This document shows, piece after piece, positions 24,622-33,204 of a stretch of DNA of 64,000 nucleotides; position 1 is the stretch's first letter; every line of letters begins with the position of its first letter. The position numbers and the translations under genes were made by a program. The notes beneath the pieces are model-generated. The model was not told the origin of the DNA. It did no database searches and saw nothing but the letters and a program-made list of their open reading frames with translations. Source of the DNA: Hymenobacter crusticola (GTDB lineage: Bacteria; Bacteroidota; Bacteroidia; Cytophagales; Hymenobacteraceae); contig NZ_MTSE01000006.1 in NCBI RefSeq assembly GCF_002154225.1, positions 124,001 to 188,000 of the forward strand. Reading direction: 5' to 3'.

Positions 24622-26487
24622 TTAATCTAGGTCCCACCGATACAGCTGAAGGGTGCCGGCTTGAGCTAATAATTTCAAGTGCTTTTCCCGTATAAACCGA
24701 GCGCCTGCCTTAAAAATGCCTTGTGCAGCAGGGTCTTGCTGCGTTGTGACCCAACGTTTGCTGCCATTGTAGAACCCTTGGTCAACCATAACCAGAATTG
24801 GCTTTCTGCTTAGCTTCGCTCGCAGTGCGGGCGCTACCCTGTTTGCCCGAAACATACTCAACAGAGCCCGTACCTGCGCGGGAGGAGTACGCGACATTTT
24901 ACTAGCCAACAAGGGCAAGTGCGTTCGCAATGAGAGCTGAAAGGCTTGGATAGCCTGTCGGTCGTCATCTTCGATCACCAACCCAGGCGCTTCACTTCCT
25001 ACGTGAAAATAAGGAATAGGCAAAATAGCTTGATAAACGGTTGGATCTAGCTTAGCAATTAGCTCGCTGACAATCGGCTGGTTCTTCGCGCTGGTCAGGA
25101 TATTAGGCACAAGAGATTTGCGATAATGCTTCAGTGTATCTCTTGTATCGATGTACGCAAGCACAACCAATCCTACTGCTAACAGCCACCGCCACCTTTG
25201 CTGGCTCGTACGTAGCCAGTAGTCCAGCCCAGCTAGCACGCCTAGGTTGACCGCCCAGAAAAAAGGCCAGTTGAACCGGGCAAAGGCTCGAAAATGGGCT
25301 ACCATGTGCGTGATTTTGCTTAAGTAAAAGAACACACTCAAGTAGTTATACACCACAAATTGCCCGGGTACGATTTGGTAATTGGTGCCGACTGCAGCGA
25401 GTACTCCTAAAAAGCCAGCAATGCTCAACAGCAGCACAAAGCGAAATACAACCGTTTGCTTCCATGCCTGCCACACCGTTAGCCACGCCTTACGCTTAAA
25501 GCAAGCAACTACCAAGGCGACAACAAGGCTCATCAGGGCAAAGGCACCTAGGTATCCGTACGACTCGTAGGCAACAGGTTGAACCGGCTCAATGATAAAG
25601 TGGGTCTTCTCGTAAGAATATGGTTTGAAAAGCGCCGAGAACTGAAACATTAGGGAAGGCACTTCATAAAACCCCATGTCGGCGCGTCGCAACGTATAGT
25701 AGCCATCAATCAGCCGAACAACAGTGAAGCTAATTAGCAGAGGCACTAGCGTTAGTACAGCCCCAGCAACAAGCAACCGCCACCGGTACCAAATCTTTTG
25801 CGAGGCCAACCACAAAACAAAGAACGCCCCGATGCAAAGCCCAACAATGGGCAAGTAGTATAAGTGAATAAAAGCGGCTACTGTAAGCCCCGTGGTTACG
25901 ACAGCTACTACGCCAGCAATCGGACGCCCTTCGTGCTCACGCTCGTATAGTTGCCATAGCCCCCAAATAGCGAGCAGCAGTACCCAGCTAAAAGACAAAT
26001 TGAAGTGCCCAATAAGCAAGCGCTCTGTTTGCGGATTGAGCCAAGGCAGCATTACACTGAATACCACAACTAGCACAGCAGAATGCAATATCCTACGCAA
26101 CAAGACACACAATAATGCTGTACTTAGAAAAATACCGCCAATCAGGATACAGTGATAAATATCTAATGCATAAGCGCTTATATCATGGATATGATGTGAG
26201 AAGAGCTTAAGGAAAACGGCGAGAATAGGGGTGTTATCCGTGTAGAAGATGTAATCGCCGAAAGGGTAATTCATATCGCCGAACCACCACAAGCCGCGCG
26301 CAAACGGCTGTTGTAAGTAGGCTTGAAATGTAAAGGCGTTTTTAGCCCCGTCGTAAGCGGCACTGAGCATGTACTGGCCCGGATGCAAAAGCAAGGGCCC
26401 AAAAGCACGTAGTACCAGCCCGACTTGTAACAACATAGCAATTGTCACGAGCCAGAATGCTTTGTTCTGGCGAAAGGGCATAAGCAT
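24622..26487 (-). CDS. Large polytopic membrane protein, probable GT-C type
   Basis: A 621-residue protein with about twelve hydrophobic segments in the first 470 residues and a soluble C-terminal domain. After the first helix comes an acidic loop with AAYDGAKNAF and GLWWFGDMNYPFGDYIFYTDN, like the catalytic loop of lipid-linked-sugar glycosyltransferases. An upstream start at 26508 would lie inside a perfect inverted repeat, so I place the start at ATG 26487 (26481 is equally possible). It lies 61 bases downstream of the deacetylase gene, separated by that hairpin. I do not recognise a named family; a role in surface-glycan assembly is inferred from neighbours. Confidence 0.6.
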   Translation of the reverse strand: MLMPFRQNKAFWLVTIAMLLQVGLVLRAFGPLLLHPGQYMLSAAYDGAKNAFTFQAYLQQPFARGLWWFGDMNYPFGDYIFYTDNTPILAVFLKLFSHHIHDISAYALDIYHCILIGGIFLSTALLCVLLRRILHSAVLVVVFSVMLPWLNPQTERLLIGHFNLSFSWVLLLAIWGLWQLYEREHEGRPIAGVVAVVTTGLTVAAFIHLYYLPIVGLCIGAFFVLWLASQKIWYRWRLLVAGAVLTLVPLLISFTVVRLIDGYYTLRRADMGFYEVPSLMFQFSALFKPYSYEKTHFIIEPVQPVAYESYGYLGAFALMSLVVALVVACFKRKAWLTVWQAWKQTVVFRFVLLLSIAGFLGVLAAVGTNYQIVPGQFVVYNYLSVFFYLSKITHMVAHFRAFARFNWPFFWAVNLGVLAGLDYWLRTSQQRWRWLLAVGLVVLAYIDTRDTLKHYRKSLVPNILTSAKNQPIVSELIAKLDPTVYQAILPIPYFHVGSEAPGLVIEDDDRQAIQAFQLSLRTHLPLLASKMSRTPPAQVRALLSMFRANRVAPALRAKLSRKPILVMVDQGFYNGSKRWVTTQQDPAAQGIFKAGARFIREKHLKLLAQAGTLQLYRWDLD

Positions 26488-26489
26488 AA

Positions 26490-26534
26490 AAGTAGATTTA
26501 GTTACCAAAACAGCTTCGATAACTAAATCTACTT
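26490..26534 (-). terminator. Perfect 15-bp inverted repeat after the deacetylase gene
   Basis: The arms 26490-26504 and 26520-26534 are perfect reverse complements around a 15-base loop. On the minus strand the stem is followed by TTTT and then the ATG of the membrane-protein gene. It begins 15 bases after the deacetylase stop. It could end that transcript or control translation of the next gene. Confidence 0.6.
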
Positions 26535-26548
26535 AACTGTAAACCAAG

Positions 26549-27766
26549 CTACCGGGCGACTTCTATTCGACGGTAGCGATGTTCCTGACCTACCTGTAGG
26601 CGACAAATATACTGTCCGGCTGCAGGAAATTGATCGGCGTTTAGCCATACCTCATGGTAACCAACGCTCTGCGTGGCTTGCACCATGGTTTTGAGCAATA
26701 GGCCTTGCATACTAAATATCTGCAACGTTACAAAAGCCGCCTTAGGCAGTGTGTAGCCGACAGTACTCGAAAGCGAAAAGGGGTTTGGGTAGTTGGCATT
26801 CAGCGAAATATTGGCAGAGGTAAGCGCAGTGGAATCTGCGACATACGCAACGACTTCTGGCTTCTTGGTAGTTGGGTCAGCATTGTGGCGCATGCGGAAA
26901 TATTGTCTACCTAGCCATTTCAAGTGCGCCTCGTTCCATTCTGTAACTTGCCCAGCTCGTACTTGGCCTTTGCAATAAGCAGCAAACAACAGACTCTGAT
27001 GCGCTTTTTCATCGGCCGACAGGTTTTCTGGCTTTTTGCTCGAAGCATACTCAACGTACAACAGCTGCCGACAATCTTGATCAGCCGTTGCAATGCGCGC
27101 TATTACCCCAGCCATCCGGTGGTCAGGATGGTCATCGGGATTGTATGTTTCATTAGGATCTGGCGTATGCACCCAGGTGCACTTCGTGCCGGCACTTTCG
27201 CGTTGAACAATCCGATGAACCGTTTCAGTTAAATCCTCCCAAGTAGCATAAGAAGCCGTTTTATCGATGCTTGTTAATGGCCCACCTTTCCCGTTTTTGA
27301 ACTGGCGTACGCTTTGAAAATTTCCACGCGCGAATCCTTTCCCGTTGAACCCACCATCTGGTAAGCGCAAGAAGTACGCTACTACATTCTTATGCCGAAA
27401 GGTGTGTACTAGGTGCGTGTTGACCGTCTCTTCGCCAAACAGAGAATCAGGTCCCATCTGAGTGGAAAGATCTGCGGCGGCTTGAATAGAGGCACGGCAA
27501 CCAACTTCGCGACTTTGCCAGTAAGCATCGCCTGGCTCATTTGCCTGGCCAGCGGTGAGACAGATGATGATTACTTTGGTCTTCGGGCGTTGAATATCAT
27601 CATAGGCATGGCTACCCATAAAGAGTTGCCAATCGTCTTGATGCGCCACGATATAGAAAGCAGCATTTTTTTGTTTGGCGCCGCTTGATTGTGCATGCGC
27701 TACCTCTCCCCACCCAAACCCTAAAACAACACTGAATAAAAAAAACCAGAGTAAGCTTTTAACCAT
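26549..27766 (-). CDS. Secreted PIG-L deacetylase with T9SS sorting domain
   Basis: A 405-residue protein. ATG 27766 starts a signal peptide (MVKSLLWFFLFSVVLGFGWG, ending near VAHAQ). Residues 38-47 are YIVAHQDDWQ, the PIG-L/LmbE metal motif (usually AHPDDE; here Glu is replaced by Trp while His and both Asp remain), and DDHPDHRMAG near residue 225 gives the further histidine. The last 85 residues (NISLNANYPNPFSLSSTVGY through YICRLQVGQ) are a T9SS type A sorting domain, so the enzyme is exported across the outer membrane. PIG-L enzymes remove N-acetyl groups from sugars. The target may be an extracellular N-acetylated glycan. A promoter at 27839-27868 fits this start. Confidence 0.88.
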   Translation of the reverse strand: MVKSLLWFFLFSVVLGFGWGEVAHAQSSGAKQKNAAFYIVAHQDDWQLFMGSHAYDDIQRPKTKVIIICLTAGQANEPGDAYWQSREVGCRASIQAAADLSTQMGPDSLFGEETVNTHLVHTFRHKNVVAYFLRLPDGGFNGKGFARGNFQSVRQFKNGKGGPLTSIDKTASYATWEDLTETVHRIVQRESAGTKCTWVHTPDPNETYNPDDHPDHRMAGVIARIATADQDCRQLLYVEYASSKKPENLSADEKAHQSLLFAAYCKGQVRAGQVTEWNEAHLKWLGRQYFRMRHNADPTTKKPEVVAYVADSTALTSANISLNANYPNPFSLSSTVGYTLPKAAFVTLQIFSMQGLLLKTMVQATQSVGYHEVWLNADQFPAAGQYICRLQVGQEHRYRRIEVAR

Positions 27767-28309
27767 GCAGAAGAAAGGTAATAAGCAGTTGACGTCGGGA
27801 GAGGGCCGATAAATCGCTGAGCCAGAGGTTATCGTATCGAAAACTACACAATTTCTCTGATTGTACAATATCCGTTCGACAAATAGCCTTATTCACAGGT
27901 TAAATTGTCATTTCACACGTTCGCCGATAAATTACTTCCTCTACTCTTAACCTTTACACCTACCTATCGTATAAGCGTGTTCTCGTCGGGAAGCTAGCTT
28001 ATACTTCCACATAGCTATTGATTTATAATTACTTAAGTGCTATTTATACCTTATCTGGTAAGCTGCACCTAGCTATGTATACTACTTGCAAGAGACTCAC
28101 CAGTATGGGCACGAAGTAAGGAAGCTAGCCAGAGCGGTAACAGGTCAAGAAAATAGGCGGTGAGGAAAATTTCGACGGCTTGCGCCCGTTGAAGTACAGG
28201 ACGTAACAGTGTGCGTTGGTCTGTGAGCGAATGCGGGTAGTTTACCTAGCTCACTTCATTGCGCCAGCCGGCTTCTACTTTCGCTTTCTTCCCCCGACCT
28301 TTGCACGCT
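27767..28309. other. A/T-rich divergent intergenic region
   Basis: No gene is visible in these 543 bases between the divergent deacetylase and lipoprotein genes. It is markedly A/T-rich between about 27870 and 28080. A good promoter for the deacetylase lies at 27839-27868. TTG 28216-28218 with TAGTTTAC 28238-28245 is a weaker rightward candidate. Confidence 0.55.
27839..27868 (-). promoter_or_regulatory. Promoter of the PIG-L deacetylase gene
   Basis: On the minus strand TTG (27868-27866), an exact 19-base spacer and TAGTTTTC (27846-27839) match the -33/-7 consensus with a single mismatch at the last base. It lies about 70 bases before the ATG at 27766 and argues against the longer reading frame that starts at 27868. 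Confidence 0.6.
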
Positions 28310-29299
28310 ATGCGTCGTTCCTTCTTGCTTCTTGCGTCTTTATTGGTACTTGTGCTTACCGCCTGTGACCCTGGCGTTACGTCGGGTCCTCGCATCGACT
28401 TTGTGGGCAGTACCCGCTTTACTAGTTCTAGCCGGGTCTTGACTACGCCCGGCGATACGGTAAGTAGCTTCTTGTATGCCGATAATCGTGACAGGGATAC
28501 TACTGATGACAAGAAGTATAGTGCTTTACGCCGGCTTGTTGTTACCGTCGTTTACGAACCCGGCCTAGCCCCGTCTTTGTATCCTCTCGGTGCCTTATCG
28601 CCTGCTGCGCCTAAAGACTCTTGCATTTATCTGGACTCTACGTTGGCCGACAATACCAATGCTTTCGTTTTCCGACATGATTTCACTAGCCGTACTACCT
28701 CTGGGCGTGAAACCTGGCTGTTTAAAATAATTGATGCAGATAATAAAGAGGCTACTCGGCAGTATCGGCTATCGATGCGCCGTACCGATTCGGCAGCCGT
28801 CATCCATAACTATAGCACGTTATTGCAAGCACCACAGTCTCATCTTCGGGCTCGCCGCAGTTTTCTAGACGCAACGAATGGGCTAGCTCTTACCGGCTAC
28901 GCAGCTACTAATCCTGTTTTCCAGCAGCTTATTGATCTGGCGTATGTACCGGGCCCCAACAATGCTTTCGGCCTAGCTGCCCCCAACGCAACGGCTGAAG
29001 CAATGAGCAAGGCTGGGACCTCGGCCTGGCCTACCAAGAACAGGACGGAACTGCGTATGACCGGGCTCACCCTTCGCGACTTCAACAATGCCACGACAAA
29101 TGTAGCGTTGCGAGATGCCTTCAACGATGGGTCTGCTTCGACCTCTTATCTTCCTTCTATTGGCGAAGAAAAGGTTATTGCGTTCCGCACTACTATGGGT
29201 GACCAACGGATTGGCCTAATTTACGTGCAGGATATTCTTTCCACGGCAGTCCCAACTGTGCTCTTGCAGATTCGGGTGTCGAAGACTACGGTTCAGTAG
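28310..29299 (+). CDS. Hypothetical lipoprotein
   Basis: A 329-residue protein with a lipoprotein signal: MRRSFLLLASLLVLVLTAC, Cys19 in the lipobox LTAC. The ATG at 28310 is chosen because the 17 residues upstream in frame would block this signal. The mature part is rich in Ser, Thr and Asp, with blocks such as RRLVVTVVYEPG and SRTTSGRETWLFKIIDADNK that look like beta-sandwich strands. The C-terminal 70 residues contain TLRDFNNATTNVALRDAFN and end in a beta-rich GLIYVQDIL segment. I do not recognise the family. It stands alone between the deacetylase and the receptor gene. Confidence 0.75.
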   Translation: MRRSFLLLASLLVLVLTACDPGVTSGPRIDFVGSTRFTSSSRVLTTPGDTVSSFLYADNRDRDTTDDKKYSALRRLVVTVVYEPGLAPSLYPLGALSPAAPKDSCIYLDSTLADNTNAFVFRHDFTSRTTSGRETWLFKIIDADNKEATRQYRLSMRRTDSAAVIHNYSTLLQAPQSHLRARRSFLDATNGLALTGYAATNPVFQQLIDLAYVPGPNNAFGLAAPNATAEAMSKAGTSAWPTKNRTELRMTGLTLRDFNNATTNVALRDAFNDGSASTSYLPSIGEEKVIAFRTTMGDQRIGLIYVQDILSTAVPTVLLQIRVSKTTVQ

Positions 29300-29466
29300 T
29301 AGCTCCGTCTGGCACCATATTACCTAGGTTTAGGAAAGTCTTGTTGGTAAGCGAGTATATCTATAAGGACAAAAGTGACAGCTATTGTTTTTAATTAGTC
29401 TAAATAAGTTTAGGATTCTTGCGGTTTGCATATGAGTTTTGCAGTACGAAACTCATTGCAACACAC

Positions 29467-31935
29467 ATGTACGTTCTTACTCTTAAGCGGCTAGGCAAGC
29501 CGTCTACATTTTTGCTCACGGTACTAGGGTGCCTGATAGCATGGTCTGCCAGTGCACAAACTAGTACTATCCAAGGTCGTATCAATGCCGCTGGCCAACC
29601 CGTAATGGGTGTGTCGATTGGGCTGAAGGGCACTACTATCGGCAGCAACACAGATGCCAACGGCAACTACCAACTCACTCAACTAAAGCCAGGAACGTAC
29701 ACGCTAGGAGTGAGCATGGTGGGCTACAAAACGCAGCAACACCGAGTAGAGGTAAGAGCCAACGAAGCCGTAACCAAGGATTTTACGTTGGAGCAGAGCA
29801 ACGAGCAGCTGGACGAGGTGGTAGTGGAAGGCCAGCAAACAAACAAATTTGCTCGCAAGCAATCGGAATACGTGGGCAAAATGCAGCTCAACAACCTCGA
29901 AAACCCGCAGGTGTATGCGACCGTGGGCAAGGAGCTATTGGCTGAGCAGCTGGTGTTTTCGGTGGATGACGCCACACGCAATGCACCGGGCCTGCAAAAA
30001 ATGTGGGAGCCGACGGGGCGCAGCGGCGATGGTGGTTCCTTCTATGCTAGCCGCGGCTTTGTCGTGTCGAGTCAGCTGCGCAACGGCGTAGTTGGTAGCG
30101 TTACTAGCACCGTTGATGCGGCCAATCTAGAGAAGCTCGAAGTCATTAAGGGCCCCTCGGCTACGCTCTATGGCAGTGCCCTAACCTCTTACGGTGGCTT
30201 GCTGAACCGTGTAACGAAGAAACCCTACGAAACCTTCGGGGGTGAAGTAGCTGTGTCGGCTGGCAGCTATGGCTTTCACCGGGTAAGTGCTGATGTGAAC
30301 ACTCCTCTTAACACAGCTAAGACGCTAGCTTTCCGCTTAAACGCGGCTTACAATTACGAAGATAGCTTCCAGAATGCGGGGTACGCAGGCTTCGTAAAGA
30401 ACCTAGCTATTGCACCAAGCCTGCAATTTCAACCTACGGAACGCCTGACCATCAATCTGGATGCGGAAGTGTACCGCGGCACGAATGTAGGCAAGCAGCT
30501 CATATACCTATATTACGGCGATAAAGTTGATAACTTCGGCTTTTCGCGGGCTGACCAAGCTCCGCTCGATTATCGCCAGTCGTACCAAGGACCGGGGCTA
30601 ACGCAGGACTCCCGCAGCACCAACTTGTTTGGGCAGGTTCGCTACCGCATCTCCCCTAGCTTTACCTCTACTACTTACCTCAGCTCCAGCCGTAGTTACT
30701 CGGAAGGCAAAGGGCCCTACTTCTACCTGATATCGGATATTGCACTTCGTAACGACAGCACCTTTACCACGCCAGGCGTAAATAATCTGCTTCGAGCCGA
30801 CCAATCAACGCAAAACAGCCGCCGCCAAACGTATGAGGTGCAGCAGCTGTTCAACGGCGACTTCAAGCTAGGTAGCCTCCGCAACCGCGTAGTGCTAGGC
30901 CTGGATTTCCTGCGGATCGACTCCAACGTTGACTTCTTCGGTGGCACCTTCGACACGGCGCCTCTCAACGTGCCGGGCTACGACTACCGCACCTTCAACG
31001 GTGCTGCCGTTGATGCAGCTTACGCGGCCCAAGCGCCTCCACATTACCTGGTTACAACGAAAATTAATACGTATAGCGCCTTCGTATCGGATGTGCTTAA
31101 CCTCACTGAAAAGCTTAGCGTGTTGGCTGCCGTGCGCGTCGACCGCTACGACAACAAGGGGGGCATCTTGTACTCACCCGTACCGGCTTACGCCCAAACA
31201 GCCGTTTCGCCAAAGTTCGGTCTGGTGTACCAGCCGATAAAAGATCGGGTATCACTGTTTGCGAATTATCAGAATAGCTTCAATAACCAAAACGGCAGCT
31301 ACCAAACACCCGAAGGCCGGTCTTTCGCGCTCAAACCGGAGCATGCCAACCAAATTGAAGGTGGTGTAAAGCTCGACGCAGCTGGCGGCCGAGTAAGTGC
31401 CACAGTAAGCTACTACGACATCCGGGTACAGAACATTCTACGTAACCTAGGTACCGTAGGCGGCATTAGTATCGGTGCCCAGGACGGCACCCAATGGAGC
31501 CGCGGCGCCGAGCTAAACCTGACAGCCAACCCGCTTACAGGACTAAACGTGGTGGGTGGTTTTGCCTACAACTATTCTAAGTTTGTGGATACCAACGAGG
31601 ATGTAAACGGTCGTCGCCCCAATACGGCGTCGTCACCTTACTTGGCTAACGCCTGGGTTAGCTACCGCCAGCCCACTGGTACTCTCCAAGGGCTAGGGGT
31701 AGGTTTTGGGGGTAACTATGCCAGCGACAACAAGATTCTCAACAGCGTTTCACAGGGCGTCTTTACGCTACCTAGCTACACGGTACTCAATGCCAGTGCC
31801 TTTTACGATCTGCCGCATTATCGCTTTGCTGTGAAAGTGGATAATCTCACCGACAAACATTATTGGATCGGTTACACCACCTTCAACGCGCAAAAGCTAC
31901 GCAGCATCGTAGGCAGCGTGAGCTATAAGTTCTAA
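29467..31935 (+). CDS. TonB-dependent siderophore-type receptor
   Basis: An 822-residue outer-membrane receptor. ATG 29467 begins a signal peptide ending near WSASAQ. Residues 33-110 are a carboxypeptidase-regulatory-like domain (IQGRINAAGQPVMGVSIGLK), then the plug with NAPGLQKMWEPTGRSGDG, YASRGFVVSSQLRNGV and LEKLEVIKGPSATLYGS, and a barrel ending in SIVGSVSYKF with a C-terminal aromatic residue. The ASRGF/GPSATLYG plug is that of FhuA/FecA-like siderophore receptors rather than SusC. The PepSY membrane gene 16 bases downstream is a common partner in iron uptake. Confidence 0.9.
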   Translation: MYVLTLKRLGKPSTFLLTVLGCLIAWSASAQTSTIQGRINAAGQPVMGVSIGLKGTTIGSNTDANGNYQLTQLKPGTYTLGVSMVGYKTQQHRVEVRANEAVTKDFTLEQSNEQLDEVVVEGQQTNKFARKQSEYVGKMQLNNLENPQVYATVGKELLAEQLVFSVDDATRNAPGLQKMWEPTGRSGDGGSFYASRGFVVSSQLRNGVVGSVTSTVDAANLEKLEVIKGPSATLYGSALTSYGGLLNRVTKKPYETFGGEVAVSAGSYGFHRVSADVNTPLNTAKTLAFRLNAAYNYEDSFQNAGYAGFVKNLAIAPSLQFQPTERLTINLDAEVYRGTNVGKQLIYLYYGDKVDNFGFSRADQAPLDYRQSYQGPGLTQDSRSTNLFGQVRYRISPSFTSTTYLSSSRSYSEGKGPYFYLISDIALRNDSTFTTPGVNNLLRADQSTQNSRRQTYEVQQLFNGDFKLGSLRNRVVLGLDFLRIDSNVDFFGGTFDTAPLNVPGYDYRTFNGAAVDAAYAAQAPPHYLVTTKINTYSAFVSDVLNLTEKLSVLAAVRVDRYDNKGGILYSPVPAYAQTAVSPKFGLVYQPIKDRVSLFANYQNSFNNQNGSYQTPEGRSFALKPEHANQIEGGVKLDAAGGRVSATVSYYDIRVQNILRNLGTVGGISIGAQDGTQWSRGAELNLTANPLTGLNVVGGFAYNYSKFVDTNEDVNGRRPNTASSPYLANAWVSYRQPTGTLQGLGVGFGGNYASDNKILNSVSQGVFTLPSYTVLNASAFYDLPHYRFAVKVDNLTDKHYWIGYTTFNAQKLRSIVGSVSYKF

Positions 31936-31951
31936 CTCTAACTCTCCGCCT

Positions 31952-33112
31952 ATGACGGCTAAGCAGCTCGTTGGCAAACTACACCTCTGGCTCGGCCTCG
32001 CGTCCGGGCTAGTGGTGTTTATTGTCAGCCTCACCGGCGCCATCTTCACCTTTCAGGACGAAATCCGCGACCTGACGGAGCCTTGGCGCAAAGTGGCAGC
32101 GCAAACGACAGCGCCGGTATTGCCTTCGCGCTTGCAGAAGGCAGCGTTGGCGCCGCATCCCGGCATAGCGGCTCAGGATACGTGGGTAACTTACTTCGGG
32201 CCCGAACGTTCGGCCACGGTGTTTTTCACGGATAAAGCTGGCAACCCCATGCAGGTGTACCTGAACCCGTACACTGGCAAAGTGCTACACGAGCAAAACC
32301 TAAGCACCCACTTTTTCAGCATTGTGCAGGAAATTCACATGACCTTGCTGCTGCCCGAGCCCTTCGCCAAATGGGTGGTAAGTGGTTCCGTCCTAATTTT
32401 TGTGGTGATGCTAGGTACGGGGGTGGTGCTGTGGTGGCCCAAGCGCAAGCAGGAGCGTAAGCAGCGCTTCACCATCAAGTGGGGTGCCCGGTGGCGCCGC
32501 GTCAACTACGATTTGCACAACGTGCTAGGCTTTTATGCCGCCAGCGTTGCGTTGGTACTAGCCCTCACGGGCCTGTTCATGGTGTTTCCTTGGATGCTTG
32601 AGTCGGTAGAGTTTGTGGCAAATGGTGGTCGACAGTACCCGCAGGAGAAAGCCATTCCGAAGATCGACACGCTGCAAACGGTTACGGCTTCTACTCAGCC
32701 CCTAGCCGATGTGATTTACCGCACCGCACGCCGCCTTTCGCCCCAAAACGCAATGATCCTTATTGCTCCTCGCGGTACCGACAAAGACCCCGTAGGCTGC
32801 TGGACCTACCAACGGGCTCTGCATTATTACTACCGCGACGAGTTCAGCTTCCACCCCGTTTCGGGCCAGCTACTGAAGCAGCAGTTTCACGCCAGCAAAA
32901 GCAACGGCACCAAGCTGAACGACGCTAACTATGATATTCATACGGGCCAGATCTTGGGGCTAGGTGGCAAAATCGTAGCTTTCCTAGCCAGTTTGATTTC
33001 GGCCAGCTTACCCGTCACTGGTTTCTTAGTGTGGTGGGGCCGGCGGCACAAAACCATTAAACCCAGCAGGCCTGCTCGCGCAACAACGCTACCGGCTAAA
33101 GCTTACTCTTAA
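31952..33112 (+). CDS. PepSY-associated transmembrane protein
   Basis: A 386-residue inner-membrane protein of the PepSY-TM (PiuB-like) family with four transmembrane helices, around residues 10-32, 140-165, 190-213 and 345-368. Typical features are KLHLWLGLASGLVVFIVSLTGAIFTF, EIHMTLLLP and RVNYDLHNVLGFYAA, with conserved histidines that could hold haem. Such proteins sit next to siderophore receptors and probably reduce ferric-siderophore or help release iron. It starts 16 bases after the receptor stop, so the two form an operon. A perfect palindromic terminator follows. Confidence 0.88.
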   Translation: MTAKQLVGKLHLWLGLASGLVVFIVSLTGAIFTFQDEIRDLTEPWRKVAAQTTAPVLPSRLQKAALAPHPGIAAQDTWVTYFGPERSATVFFTDKAGNPMQVYLNPYTGKVLHEQNLSTHFFSIVQEIHMTLLLPEPFAKWVVSGSVLIFVVMLGTGVVLWWPKRKQERKQRFTIKWGARWRRVNYDLHNVLGFYAASVALVLALTGLFMVFPWMLESVEFVANGGRQYPQEKAIPKIDTLQTVTASTQPLADVIYRTARRLSPQNAMILIAPRGTDKDPVGCWTYQRALHYYYRDEFSFHPVSGQLLKQQFHASKSNGTKLNDANYDIHTGQILGLGGKIVAFLASLISASLPVTGFLVWWGRRHKTIKPSRPARATTLPAKAYS

Positions 33113-33152
33113 GGAAGCAGGACTAGCTACTGGCAACTTCTCCATGATAACC

Positions 33153-33192
33153 CAACAAAAAAGGCGACCTAGCTAGGTCGCCTTTTTTGTTG
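33153..33192. terminator. Perfect 40-bp palindromic bidirectional terminator
   Basis: Bases 33153-33172 are the exact reverse complement of 33173-33192 with no loop bases; the centre is ACCTAGCTAGGT. A and T runs at both ends let it work on both strands. It separates the convergent PepSY gene and the FadL-like gene. Confidence 0.85.
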
Positions 33193-33204
33193 TTAACACT
33201 TCCG

